Shown here piece by piece: positions 1-8,587 of a stretch of DNA of 44,624 nucleotides. The DNA lies in contig CALYAY010000012.1 in assembly GCA_944393695.1 (NCBI GenBank), positions 1-44,624 on the forward strand, read 5' to 3'. The translations under genes were made by a program, and so were the position numbers. The notes beneath the pieces were generated by a model, which saw nothing but the letters and a program-made list of their open reading frames with translations, was not told the origin of the DNA and did not search any database. The first letter of the stretch is position 1. Every line of letters begins with the position of its first letter. Origin of the DNA: an uncultured Alphaproteobacteria bacterium. Lineage in GTDB: Bacteria > Pseudomonadota > Alphaproteobacteria > RF32 > CAG-239.

Positions 1-40
1 CGGAAACCGACAGCATTAATGCTTTGGATAATTTCATCAT
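1..40 (-). CDS. N-terminal fragment of an exported or membrane protein (partial, runs off the left edge)
   Basis: Reading leftward from an ATG at 40 gives MMKLSKALMLSVS, 13 codons before the window ends. The Met-Lys start followed by a hydrophobic stretch resembles the beginning of a signal peptide or lipoprotein leader. An AGGTGA Shine-Dalgarno lies just upstream (about 43-48), and a well-spaced sigma70-type promoter lies at 76-104. These two signals are what support a real gene here. Its function cannot be judged from 13 residues. The ATG at 37 is an alternative start with slightly better spacing. Confidence 0.6.
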   Translation of the reverse strand, partial: MMKLSKALMLSVS

Positions 41-75
41 AATATCACCTGTCTGTTGTTGTCTTCACGAATCTT

Positions 76-104
76 ATATTAACAGAAAATTTTACAAGTG
101 TAAA
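76..104 (-). promoter_or_regulatory. sigma70-type promoter for the left-edge gene
   Basis: On the minus strand there is a -35 TTTACA (99-104) and a -10 TAATAT (76-81) separated by exactly 17 bp, followed by a leader of about 30 nt, an AGGTGA ribosome site and the ATG at 40. Both hexamers match the consensus at five of six positions. Confidence 0.6.
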
Positions 105-137
105 TCACTATTTTAATCAAAAGACCATAATTTAAAC

Positions 138-165
138 AAAAAAACGGTGCCTTTTTCAAGACACC
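138..165 (-). terminator. intrinsic terminator after der
   Basis: On the minus strand GGTGTC pairs with GGCACC (one G-U pair) around an A-rich 8-nt loop, followed by G and a run of seven T. It begins about 20 nt past the der stop codon and would end the yfgM-bamB-der transcript. Confidence 0.7.
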
Positions 166-185
166 AAATAACTTCTTTTTTATTA

Positions 186-1604
186 TTATTTTTTCTTATT
201 CGCGTAAGGATTTCCTGTTTTTCTCACCGTAATCCGGATAGGAATTCCCCTCATATCAAAAGTTTCACGCAGATTATTAGTCAGATAGCGCAAATAAGCC
301 TCCGGAAGACCTTCGGGATTGCTGGAAAAGATATAAAACGAAGGAGGACGGGTTTTAGCTTGTGTAATATAGCGCAGCTTAATTCGTCTTTTATTTTTAC
401 CCAACGGCGGCGGATTCATTTCCATCATATCCTGAAACCAGGTATTAAGCGGAGCCGTCGGAACCCGCAGATTCCACCGATCATAAACCTTAAACACCGC
501 GCTCATCAACTTATCCAGCCCTTCTTTTTTCAAGGCAGAAATCGTTACTGTTGGAATCCCCTCAGCCTGAGACAAAGATGTTTGCAATTTATAATTCAGC
601 TTGTCCAAGGCTTCCTGACGGTTGGCAATATCCCACTTGTTAACAGCAATAACCAAGGCTCGTCCTTCATCCAAAACCTTGCGGGCAATCGTCAGATCCT
701 GCTTATCCAGCACCGCATCGGCATCCAGGACCAAAATCACCACTTGTGCCATAAATGCCGCATGCTTGGTGCTGGCTGCAGCCATTTTTTCCAGCGAATT
801 TTCCACGCGGGACTGACGTCTGAGCCCGGCCGTATCCACCAGATTAATCTTCCGTCCTTTCCATTCCCAGGCCACGGTAATGGCATCCCGGGTAACGCCC
901 GCTTCCGGACCGGTCAGCATCCGTTCGTCGTTAAGCAGGGCATTAACCAGCGTTGATTTTCCCACATTCGGACGGCCGACAATAGCCAGTTGAATAGGCC
1001 GTTTTTTATATTCCTCGTCAAGTCGGGCTGTCAGTTCTTCATCTGAAAGTTCCGGATTCTCATTCCGGATTTTTTCCTCATCCGGAGCCTGGTTTTCATC
1101 TTCTGGATCCGGCTTATCATATTCCTTCAAAGCCTCATATAAATCCTCAAGCCCCAGACCGTGTTCTGCCGAAAAAGGTATAGGCTGTCCCAGTCCCAGT
1201 TTATAAGCCTCATAGATACCGTCTTCCTGGGCTTTTCCTTCACATTTGTTAGCCAGCAGAATAACCGGCTTGTGCAGCTTTCTTACCAGATTTGCCAGAT
1301 GTTCGTCATAAGGGTGCACCCCGTCCCTTGCATCAATCATAAAAATGCAGACATCAGCTTCTTTAATACCTCGTTCGGTCTGCAGCCACATGCGTTTTTC
1401 CAGATTGTCTTCGTGCGACAGCTCATATCCCGCCGTATCCGTAATTTTTAATGACAAATCCCGAAACGTAATATCTGCTTCTTTTCTGTCTCGGGTAACT
1501 CCCGGCATATCGTGAACAATAGCAATCTTTCGCCCTGCCAGACGGTTAAATAACGTTGATTTTCCGACATTCGGGCGTCCGATTATGGCTGCTGTAATAC
1601 TCAT
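186..1604 (-). CDS. der: ribosome biogenesis GTPase Der (EngA)
   Basis: This is a 472-residue tandem-domain GTPase that acts in maturation of the 50S ribosomal subunit. Both G domains are visible. Domain 1 has the P-loop GRPNVGKST at residues 9-17, DTAG, and NKCE in the G4 position. Domain 2 repeats GRPNVGKST near residue 210, with VDTAG and NKWD. A C-terminal KH-like domain follows and ends in a lysine-rich tail (GNPYANKKK), as is usual for the family. An acidic linker rich in Asp and Glu joins the two G domains. It is the last gene of a minus-strand set, 11 nt downstream of bamB, and is followed by a terminator. The YfgM-BamB-Der order matches that of E. coli. Confidence 0.97.
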   Translation of the reverse strand: MSITAAIIGRPNVGKSTLFNRLAGRKIAIVHDMPGVTRDRKEADITFRDLSLKITDTAGYELSHEDNLEKRMWLQTERGIKEADVCIFMIDARDGVHPYDEHLANLVRKLHKPVILLANKCEGKAQEDGIYEAYKLGLGQPIPFSAEHGLGLEDLYEALKEYDKPDPEDENQAPDEEKIRNENPELSDEELTARLDEEYKKRPIQLAIVGRPNVGKSTLVNALLNDERMLTGPEAGVTRDAITVAWEWKGRKINLVDTAGLRRQSRVENSLEKMAAASTKHAAFMAQVVILVLDADAVLDKQDLTIARKVLDEGRALVIAVNKWDIANRQEALDKLNYKLQTSLSQAEGIPTVTISALKKEGLDKLMSAVFKVYDRWNLRVPTAPLNTWFQDMMEMNPPPLGKNKRRIKLRYITQAKTRPPSFYIFSSNPEGLPEAYLRYLTNNLRETFDMRGIPIRITVRKTGNPYANKKK

Positions 1605-1615
1605 GACGATTCTTT

Positions 1616-2947
1616 CTATTTATAGGCCACCAGCTCGGCATCATTGGTTACGAACAACACCGTATCATAAGCAACCACCGGGGACATACTGACGCCTTCG
1701 TCCAAATCAATAAATCCGAGAATTTTTCCGCTGAAAGGCGATACGGCAAACGCATAACCTTTAGAGGTTGTTACAATCAGCCGGTAACCGGTCAGCACCG
1801 GACCGGAAACAAAAGTTCCGCTGATTTCTTTAACATCCCGTCCCAGGGGAATTTTTGTTGACCAGACAATCCGGCCGGAAGCTTTTTCAATAGCCAGCAG
1901 CGTTGCATCATTAGATAATACATACAATACTTTTCCCGCCACATAAGGCTGGTTAACGCTGCTGATTTCTCTTTCCCATATCGGCATACCGGTTCTTAAA
2001 TCAACCGCCATCATAATATGATTATTGCCGATGGCATAAACAACTCCGTTGTCAATAACCGGATTCGCTTTGATTGTGTTAATTGAAGATAATGAATTCA
2101 GTCTTTTTCTTGAAACCATCAAAACCGACCATAGCGGTGTGCCTGTACTGGCTTTTATGGCCCTCAGCTCACCGTTTGAAAAAGCGGCCACCACCACGTC
2201 AAGCTTTTCGTCATAAGCCGGGCTGGCTCCTCCCAGCAAAGTCGTGTTTTCCTGAATTGACTTATAACGCCACAATTCCTTGCCTGTTGAAGCGTCCAAA
2301 GCAAACAGTGTATTGTCGATGGTCTGGGCAAAGACATAATTGCCGCCGGCCGTCGGAGCAATGTGAAACGGCAGCTCATTGTCAAAACGCCAAAGCTCTT
2401 TCCCGCTGATCATGTCCATCGCGGCCACGCTGCCAAAACCTGTCGTGGCAAAAATCTTCTGCCCTCCGGCAGCCAATCCGGCTCCTTTCATTGCCGAATT
2501 TTTGTCTGATTTATTATGCGGCTTGATTTTCTTTTCCCAGATTTGTTCACCGTTATCCATCCGGAAGGCACTGACGGTAGCATCCGCATCAATCGTAAAG
2601 ACGGCTTTATGTTGAACAATCGGCTGGGCAATCAGAAAATCACGTTTTGAAGTACCTTCTCCGAAATCACTGGCCCATATCTCCTTAATAACATCGCCGC
2701 TGTTGGTATGCCCCATGTTATGCAGAGGATTTCCGCCGCTTTGCATCCATGAAATATTGGTGTAAGGAGCCGGCAGCGAGATTTTGACTTCACCCGGTTT
2801 AAAATCGGGCTGCAAAATGCTTTCACCGTCCAAAAAAGCGATTCTGTCCCCCTCCAGTTGAATCTTTTCCTTTGAAAAAGTGCCGCAGCCGGCCACTGAA
2901 AGACAAATAATTCCCGTGAGAACACCTTTTATTTTTTGCTTCAACAT
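1616..2947 (-). CDS. bamB: outer membrane assembly lipoprotein BamB (PQQ-like beta-propeller)
   Basis: The product is 443 residues with a lipoprotein signal peptide: basic N-terminus, hydrophobic core and lipobox SVAGC with Cys21. The body shows repeated propeller-blade signatures of the PQQ/WD-like type, such as SGKELWRF, TGKELWRYKS, TGMPIWEREI and SGRIVWSTKI. BamB is an outer-membrane lipoprotein that supports the BAM complex in inserting beta-barrel proteins. The genomic position between a YfgM-like gene and der is the classic arrangement and strengthens the assignment. The 20-nt gap to the upstream gene implies co-transcription. The length is somewhat greater than that of E. coli BamB (about 390 residues). 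Confidence 0.9.
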   Translation of the reverse strand: MLKQKIKGVLTGIICLSVAGCGTFSKEKIQLEGDRIAFLDGESILQPDFKPGEVKISLPAPYTNISWMQSGGNPLHNMGHTNSGDVIKEIWASDFGEGTSKRDFLIAQPIVQHKAVFTIDADATVSAFRMDNGEQIWEKKIKPHNKSDKNSAMKGAGLAAGGQKIFATTGFGSVAAMDMISGKELWRFDNELPFHIAPTAGGNYVFAQTIDNTLFALDASTGKELWRYKSIQENTTLLGGASPAYDEKLDVVVAAFSNGELRAIKASTGTPLWSVLMVSRKRLNSLSSINTIKANPVIDNGVVYAIGNNHIMMAVDLRTGMPIWEREISSVNQPYVAGKVLYVLSNDATLLAIEKASGRIVWSTKIPLGRDVKEISGTFVSGPVLTGYRLIVTTSKGYAFAVSPFSGKILGFIDLDEGVSMSPVVAYDTVLFVTNDAELVAYK

Positions 2948-2967
2948 AAAATTCTCCAGCCGTTTGT

Positions 2968-3660
2968 TTATTTTGAATTCAAAGCATCATTCAGAACGGT
3001 CAGCATATCCTGAACCCGGTTTTTGAAATTTGCCTGCAGGGTCGGACTGCCGAGAAGCTGCTCGTACAGACTTTTGGCTTCTTCCAGCTTATGTTCCCGG
3101 ATAGCCAGCATTGCTTTCAGCTCCCGGGCGCTGTTAACCCACTTGCCGTCTTCCGCAATCAGCGGATCAAGCAGGCTGTTGATTTCCTCGGCCGGTGCCT
3201 CATCCAGTTTATATGATGCCAGCTTGATAACCGCCATATCCCGCAGGTTTTTATTGCTGTCCTCATCATTGATAAAAGCCTGCAGCTCTTTTTCCGCATC
3301 GGCATTTTTATTTTGCATAAACAAGATATTGGCCGCCTGCAGTCGGGCCAGGTCACGATATATCCCGTCGTTTTTTTCGGCCATGTCCCGGAAAACGCTG
3401 ATACTCTTATCATATTCTCCCTGATATTGCAGATTATAAGCATAGGCATAAGTATCGGCCCAGCTTTGCGCTCTTTTGTTTCTCCAGGCGACAATGCTTT
3501 CATAGCTGACGGCAAAAGTCAGTCCGGCAATAATCATGATAATCGCCAGCAGGCCGTATTTTTTCCAAAAATTGGCCAGTTTTTCTTTTTTCAGTTCCTC
3601 ATTGATTTCCTGAAACAAAATATCTTCGTTATCCTGTGGTTTGCTCGTGTTCTTAGCCAT
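2968..3660 (-). CDS. YfgM-like membrane-anchored TPR protein
   Basis: The product has 230 residues: a charged N-terminal segment of about 32 residues, one transmembrane helix (around 33-52, LLAIIMIIAGLTFAVSY), then an alpha-helical region with TPR-like repeats exposed outside the membrane. This is the architecture of the YfgM/TPR_21 family, which in E. coli associates with the SecYEG translocon and periplasmic chaperones. It heads the yfgM-bamB-der block. A GAGG ribosome site sits about 8 nt before the ATG. Upstream on the minus strand, TTGGAT and TATAAA separated by 17 bp form a weak promoter candidate. The gene symbol is withheld because the family is identified by architecture and context, not by a diagnostic motif. 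Confidence 0.75.
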   Translation of the reverse strand: MAKNTSKPQDNEDILFQEINEELKKEKLANFWKKYGLLAIIMIIAGLTFAVSYESIVAWRNKRAQSWADTYAYAYNLQYQGEYDKSISVFRDMAEKNDGIYRDLARLQAANILFMQNKNADAEKELQAFINDEDSNKNLRDMAVIKLASYKLDEAPAEEINSLLDPLIAEDGKWVNSARELKAMLAIREHKLEEAKSLYEQLLGSPTLQANFKNRVQDMLTVLNDALNSK

Positions 3661-3752
3661 GGTTAATCCTCATAATTTTTTGCATGCTGTTCATATTTAT
3701 AGTCGCTTTTCCTCATATATCCAAGTACAATTTACGAATGACTACCAAGATT

Positions 3753-4916
3753 TTATTTTTTGCACAAATCATAAATCAGATATTTCTTGGCCCATTGCAG
3801 GGTTTCGGCCGGAAGTTTCTTGCCGAACAGCACGGTTTTGTCATCCGAAGAAATAGCCAGATAAAACCGGCCCGTCTGCGGATTTTGCGCCACTTCCACC
3901 GCTTCGATTTTGTCTTTGTAGATTTCATCTTTTTTGAAATTGCCGAACGGGAACTTGTGAACCACGATTATTTTGTGTTTTTTGATGGCGATTTTATCCC
4001 GCCGGAACAACAGATAAAGCATCCCGCCCAAAAACAGCACAATAGCCAAATCCAGCCACAGGACAATGGCAGAATCTCCGCCGGCAAAGGCCAGCAAAAG
4101 GCAGACCAGAGCAGCCGCGGCAATAATTCCGAGCGTGAAGATATTATAAACGTCCCATAATATCTTTGCCATTTTCAAAACTTTTTTATCTCTTTTCCTT
4201 ACCAGCACAATAAACGGGGGCAGGGCTTCTCCGGCATCATAACCGCTGTGAATCTTTCCTTCTTCCGCCAGGGCAATGATTGTCTTGTCCAAATCCTCCA
4301 CATTATGTCTTTCCAGCCCTTCCGCCGTCAGCACCAGAGCCGGAAGCTGAAAAGCCTTGGCATAATATTTCCATTTTTTGCGGATTCCTTTGCCGTTTGT
4401 TGAAATATACAACGGAGCCGTTTTATGCACGTTTTTGTGCAGCAGTTCAATAATATAACGGGTTTTGGTCATAAACCCCAGCTGAAAAAACTCCATCCGG
4501 AACTGTACACCCTCATAATTTTTCACCAGATCTTTGTAAACGGTCTTTTTGCCGCCGGTCTGCCGGTCGATAATCTTCATTTCTTTGCCGTCGAAAATAA
4601 TCTTTCGATACTTCAGATAGGATGAAAACAAAATTATAACCAGTCCCAGCCCGGCCAGAACCAGTCCGATGTCAAAAAAAGCAGGATTTAGGAAGGAGTG
4701 ATATTCTTCAACATTCAGATTCGGAAAAAAAACGCCTTCGGAATTCATATCGGAAAACATATCATACAGCCCGATAGCCATCAAAACCAGTCCCGAAAAT
4801 ATTCCCGGATAAAGAAACCTGAGTGCCGCCCGGTCCGATTGGCGGACGGGAAGTTTATCAAGTTTAAGTTCGAAACTGTGACTGTAATGGTTGGCCGCTT
4901 GTTTTTTAGAACTCAT
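3753..4916 (-). CDS. four-span membrane protein of unknown function
   Basis: The product is about 387 residues when started at the ATG at 4916 (MSSKKQAANHY). The frame remains open to a GTG at 4997, but the extra 27 residues look non-coding and the ATG has an upstream GAGG. Two hydrophobic helices lie near the N-terminus (LYPGIFSGLVLMAIGLY and IGLVLAGLGLVIILFSSYL). Two more lie around residues 260-310, with cytoplasm-like basic stretches between them and a C-terminal soluble region. The pattern resembles PH-like (bPH) membrane proteins, with a beta-rich segment after each helical pair, but no motif settles this. It stands alone, divergent from the diguanylate cyclase. Confidence 0.7.
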   Translation of the reverse strand: MSSKKQAANHYSHSFELKLDKLPVRQSDRAALRFLYPGIFSGLVLMAIGLYDMFSDMNSEGVFFPNLNVEEYHSFLNPAFFDIGLVLAGLGLVIILFSSYLKYRKIIFDGKEMKIIDRQTGGKKTVYKDLVKNYEGVQFRMEFFQLGFMTKTRYIIELLHKNVHKTAPLYISTNGKGIRKKWKYYAKAFQLPALVLTAEGLERHNVEDLDKTIIALAEEGKIHSGYDAGEALPPFIVLVRKRDKKVLKMAKILWDVYNIFTLGIIAAAALVCLLLAFAGGDSAIVLWLDLAIVLFLGGMLYLLFRRDKIAIKKHKIIVVHKFPFGNFKKDEIYKDKIEAVEVAQNPQTGRFYLAISSDDKTVLFGKKLPAETLQWAKKYLIYDLCKK

Positions 4917-5103
4917 TTTTTTTCCAATCCTCGCTGTTGAAACAACGGGAATTCTTTCCCGCCCTCTCATGGTATAATATATTTTTTGAAAAATCACCTA
5001 CTATTTTTTATAAAAAAACAGCCAAACTTTAATGTATTTTAACGATATTGCGCTAATCTGCATACCAAACTGAAGTAAAAAATACAACTGAGGATGTTTT
5101 TTC

Positions 5104-6858
5104 ATGGGAAGCATTGAAATTTTTTCAAACCTTTCTAATTTCACCATCACGCTTTTGTCACTCCTGGTACTGGGTGGCACCGTAATTGTCATCAATCAGG
5201 GAAAACTGCCCGAAAAACGGGGGCTGACCTATCTCTTTAGCGGTTTGCTGCTGGAGCTTATCGCCGTCGGGGTAACTTACATGGTGAGCGAAATGTACAG
5301 CTTGGGCCGGCCGATAAATGCTCTCATCAGCATAGAGCTTCTTCTGTTGCTGATAACAATGTTGTTTCTTTCCATGGCCGCCTTGCAGATTCTTTCCAAT
5401 AATCTGCCGGAACTTCCGATTACGGCCGCTCTGGGCGGAATAGGGCTCGTTGCCATTATTTACTTTGTATACATTTACCCCAGCAGCCTCATGGTTGCCA
5501 ATATGCAGCAGATTTTTATCATTACGGGCTTCCTCTGCATATCTCTCAGTTTCTGGTCTCAGATGCACCGCCGCCATGCTGTCGGCTTCTTAACCGCCGC
5601 CCTGGCCTGTTCGGTGGTTACGGTAATTTTGCTGTTGCGTTTCTTCAACATCGGGTGGGACACCAGCTTGATCAACAACTGGTACCTGTCACCTTTGTTT
5701 TATAATGTTATGGCCGTGGCCTTTATTGCCATTAATGCAGATTTTCTGGCCCGTCGTCTGGATGCCAGCAATTCCGAAATTGTGAAATACAACCGCCGCA
5801 TTGAAGAAATCATCAAATCCTCGCCTTTCCCGATTATCATTTCGCGTTTAAGCGATGACCGGATTATTCTGGCCAACAATAATGCGGTAAAGCTTTTTGG
5901 CATAGACCCGGGCGAACTGGAACGTTACCGCCTGAAAGATTTTTTTGTAGATGCCGAAAACCGCACGCTTTTGAACGAACGTCTGGAAGCCGAAAAAGAA
6001 GTTCAGGATTTTGAAATCCTGGTCAAAAGCAATGTCGGTGACACGCCTTTCTGGCTGCTCACTTCCGTCACCACCATTGATTATAATTATGATGTTGTGC
6101 TTTATGCGGCTTTCCAGGACATTACTTCCCGCAAAAAACGCGAAGTTCTGCTTAAAAACCAGGCGATTCGCGATCCGCTTACCTCGCTGTTTAACCGCCG
6201 CTATTTTGAAGATGAGGTTAACAAGCGCATTGCCCTGGCTCGTTCCAACAACAGCATTTATTGTATTCTGATGGCCGATGTTGACTTGTTTAAACGTGTC
6301 AACGATACCTACGGACACAAAACCGGTGACAATGTTTTGATAGAATTGGCCGGCGCCTGTGAACGTGCCCTGCGCGATCAGGATATCGTGGCCCGTTACG
6401 GCGGTGAGGAATTTGTCATCTTTCTGGCCGATGTTGATTATAATGATGCCAAAATCGTGGCCGAACGTCTGCGCAAAACCATAGCCGATTTGACGATTCT
6501 CTCCGATGACGGCCGCGAGGTCAAATTCACCATCAGTATCGGAATTTCGTCTTCTCAGGTTTCCGACAACATCGACACGCTCATCAAAACGGCCGACGAG
6601 GCCCTGTATAAAGCCAAGCAAAACGGTCGCAACCGGGTTGAAATTTTTGATCCCGCGGATTTAAAAAACTTTAATCCTGATGATCCCTCAATGCACAAAG
6701 ACGAAAGCGCCACCCGCCACCCGGCCTTTAATAAAGAAGAAAACGTCGAAATCTCGCTTCTCGACGGCATTGAAGGCAATCATATTCAGGAGGGCAATTC
6801 CAAAATAGAAGAACCGAAAAAATCCGGCGATTCTTCGCTTGAGGGAGGCAACGCCTGA
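5104..6858 (+). CDS. membrane-bound PAS-GGDEF diguanylate cyclase
   Basis: The product is 584 residues. Residues 1-210 contain about seven hydrophobic helices, forming a membrane sensor region. A PAS domain follows (about 220-340), then a GGDEF domain (about 345-505). The catalytic loop is GGEEF near residue 433, an active-type sequence, preceded by RDQD at the position of the RxxD inhibitory c-di-GMP site, so product inhibition is expected. The enzyme would condense two GTP into c-di-GMP in response to a membrane or PAS signal. The C-terminal 80 residues are polar and probably disordered. It is first in a compact run: the methyltransferase ATG follows its stop by 1 nt. GAGG lies about 10 nt before the ATG. 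No EAL or HD-GYP phosphodiesterase is present in the window. Confidence 0.93.
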   Translation: MGSIEIFSNLSNFTITLLSLLVLGGTVIVINQGKLPEKRGLTYLFSGLLLELIAVGVTYMVSEMYSLGRPINALISIELLLLLITMLFLSMAALQILSNNLPELPITAALGGIGLVAIIYFVYIYPSSLMVANMQQIFIITGFLCISLSFWSQMHRRHAVGFLTAALACSVVTVILLLRFFNIGWDTSLINNWYLSPLFYNVMAVAFIAINADFLARRLDASNSEIVKYNRRIEEIIKSSPFPIIISRLSDDRIILANNNAVKLFGIDPGELERYRLKDFFVDAENRTLLNERLEAEKEVQDFEILVKSNVGDTPFWLLTSVTTIDYNYDVVLYAAFQDITSRKKREVLLKNQAIRDPLTSLFNRRYFEDEVNKRIALARSNNSIYCILMADVDLFKRVNDTYGHKTGDNVLIELAGACERALRDQDIVARYGGEEFVIFLADVDYNDAKIVAERLRKTIADLTILSDDGREVKFTISIGISSSQVSDNIDTLIKTADEALYKAKQNGRNRVEIFDPADLKNFNPDDPSMHKDESATRHPAFNKEENVEISLLDGIEGNHIQEGNSKIEEPKKSGDSSLEGGNA

Positions 6859-6859
6859 G

Positions 6860-8017
6860 ATGACTTGTCCTTATTTTGCAAATTGCGGCGGCTGCCGCTG
6901 CCGGGAAAAAACTTTTGAAGAATATTGTCAATACAAATGCGATAAATTTGCCCAAATCATGTCGGCGCTTCCGGCGCCGCGTCAGGGTTTTGGCAAAGCG
7001 GTCTTTATTCCGGACGGAACCCGCCGCCGGGCTTCCCTGGCTTTTCTTTACCGGCACGAGCGCCTCACTCTGGGCTTCAATGCCGCCAAAAGTGACAAGA
7101 TTATTGACGTGGCTTCCTGCGCGCTGCTCACCGATGATTTAAATGCGGTTTTGCCGGAACTTCGTAAGCTGCTTTTGTCATTATGCGTCACGCCGTTTCA
7201 AATCAAAAGCCGGGGCCGTCAGATAAGCGCCGAGTTCCTGAAACAGGGAGATGTCTGGCTTTCTCAGGCTGACAACGGTATCGATATTGTTCTTGAATTT
7301 GATAAGCCGCTGGGACTTGAACACCGCAGCCTTATTTTTGAATGGATGCAGAAAATGCCCTCAGTTATCCGGCTTTCGCACCGCCGTCGCAAGGATTTGC
7401 CTTCTGAGCCGGTGGTTGAAAAAGCGGCTCCCAGTCTGAATATTGCCGGATTCGATATTCCCGTTCCTGCCGGAACATTTATGCAGGCGTCCAAAGCTGC
7501 CGAAACCGCGTTGATTAATCTGGTTTTGGATTATCTGGCGCCGGTTAAAGGCCGGATTGCCGATTTGTTCTGCGGTATGGGAACTTTTTCTTATCCTTTG
7601 TCGCGTAATCCGGAAAATAAAATTCTGGCCGCGGATTCTTCTGATGAATTATTGACCGCATTTCAGGCCGGTATCAACCGTAATATGATTTCTAACATTG
7701 AAGTCATGAACCGCAATCTTTTCAAATATCCGCTGGATGCGGCCGAACTCAAAGGCTTTGACGCCGTTGTGTTCGACCCGCCGCGGGCCGGAGCTTCGGC
7801 TCAGGTTGCCGTCTTGGCTGCTCTGTCGCCGGAAGACCGTCCGCACAAGGTTATTGCCGTCTCTTGCAATCCAAACACTTTTGTCCGCGATGCCAAAGCG
7901 CTTCTGGCCGGCGGTTATGCTTTTGAAAAAGCCGTCTTGGTCGATCAGTTTGTTTATTCTGATCATATGGAGCTGGTCGCTTTGTTCACCCCGGTTGTTG
8001 AGGAACGGGAACCATGA
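6860..8017 (+). CDS. TrmA/RlmC-family RNA (uracil-5-)-methyltransferase with Fe-S motif
   Basis: The product is about 385 residues from the ATG at 6860. An in-frame TTG at 6839 lies inside the preceding gene and is less likely. The N-terminus has Cys3, Cys9 and Cys12 (C-x5-C-x2-C), with a distal Cys in DVASCALL, matching the 4Fe-4S ligands of the RlmC/RlmD group. No TRAM domain precedes it, which favours an RlmC-like layout. The methyltransferase core has the SAM motif ADLFCGMGTFSYPL, the FDPPRAG motif, and the catalytic-Cys motif SCNPNTFVRD. The reaction is m5U formation in 23S rRNA (or tRNA) using SAM; the exact target cannot be told. Its stop overlaps the next start (ATGA), implying coupled translation. 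Confidence 0.88.
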   Translation: MTCPYFANCGGCRCREKTFEEYCQYKCDKFAQIMSALPAPRQGFGKAVFIPDGTRRRASLAFLYRHERLTLGFNAAKSDKIIDVASCALLTDDLNAVLPELRKLLLSLCVTPFQIKSRGRQISAEFLKQGDVWLSQADNGIDIVLEFDKPLGLEHRSLIFEWMQKMPSVIRLSHRRRKDLPSEPVVEKAAPSLNIAGFDIPVPAGTFMQASKAAETALINLVLDYLAPVKGRIADLFCGMGTFSYPLSRNPENKILAADSSDELLTAFQAGINRNMISNIEVMNRNLFKYPLDAAELKGFDAVVFDPPRAGASAQVAVLAALSPEDRPHKVIAVSCNPNTFVRDAKALLAGGYAFEKAVLVDQFVYSDHMELVALFTPVVEEREP

Positions 8018-8583
8018 TAAAAAAACTGTTTTTTTTCTTTTGTATAATGCTGTTGGCTTCCTGTTCTTACGATTCGCCTTGCACCTTGTGCGGCCAGGGA
8101 TGTGACAGCGGCTGTTATGATGAGGTAGAACAAACGCCGCGTACCTGTCCGCTGGTTTATCTGCGGGATACGGCCTATACGCAGCTTGTCCAGCATAAAG
8201 ATGCCTTTCAGGTCACTTTGGTCGGCTACAACGGTCATTGCCACTTGGATATACGCAACAACCGCAGCCAGGCAGTTGTTGAACCGATATTTATCATCCG
8301 CCGCCTGAGTGCCACCGATGAAACCAATGTTCCTTTTGCCTTTTATACGTCGACCGAATACGGGCCGGATTCTCACCGCCGTTATCAGGTATATTATGAA
8401 GTGGCCACGATTCCCGAGTTTGAAAAAGAAATCCGCTATATCGGCAAAAAAGCCCAGGTACGCCTGCCGCAGGATTTATTGTTCAGCTATGGCATTAATC
8501 TTGGCCTGGTCATAAAACCCCGGGAACAGATTTACAACAACCGTTATTTTGACAACCATTTTGATTATTCGGAGGATAAATAA
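8014..8583 (+). CDS. cysteine-rich lipoprotein of unknown function
   Basis: The product has 189 residues with a clear lipoprotein leader: Lys3-Lys4, a Phe-rich core and lipobox LLASC with Cys17. The mature N-terminus carries a cluster of cysteines (CSYDSPCTLCGQGCDSGC), which could form disulfides or bind a metal. The rest looks beta-rich and has no motif I recognise. It overlaps the methyltransferase gene by 4 nt and ends 4 nt before the transketolase ATG, so it is embedded in an otherwise housekeeping operon. The envelope location is inferred from the lipobox. Confidence 0.75.
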   Translation: MIKKLFFFFCIMLLASCSYDSPCTLCGQGCDSGCYDEVEQTPRTCPLVYLRDTAYTQLVQHKDAFQVTLVGYNGHCHLDIRNNRSQAVVEPIFIIRRLSATDETNVPFAFYTSTEYGPDSHRRYQVYYEVATIPEFEKEIRYIGKKAQVRLPQDLLFSYGINLGLVIKPREQIYNNRYFDNHFDYSEDK

Positions 8584-8587
8584 AACC

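Noticed and set aside
147..956. Long plus-strand open frame opposite der
   Set aside because: Shadow of the der coding region; its translation lacks normal composition and there is no ribosome site.
5848..6621. 257-codon minus-strand frame opposite the diguanylate cyclase
   Set aside because: Antisense shadow of the GGDEF gene, which has clear motifs on the plus strand.
6839..6859. TTG start for the RNA methyltransferase
   Set aside because: It lies inside the diguanylate cyclase gene, while the ATG at 6860 is preceded by GGAGG and gives the normal Cys-x-x family start.
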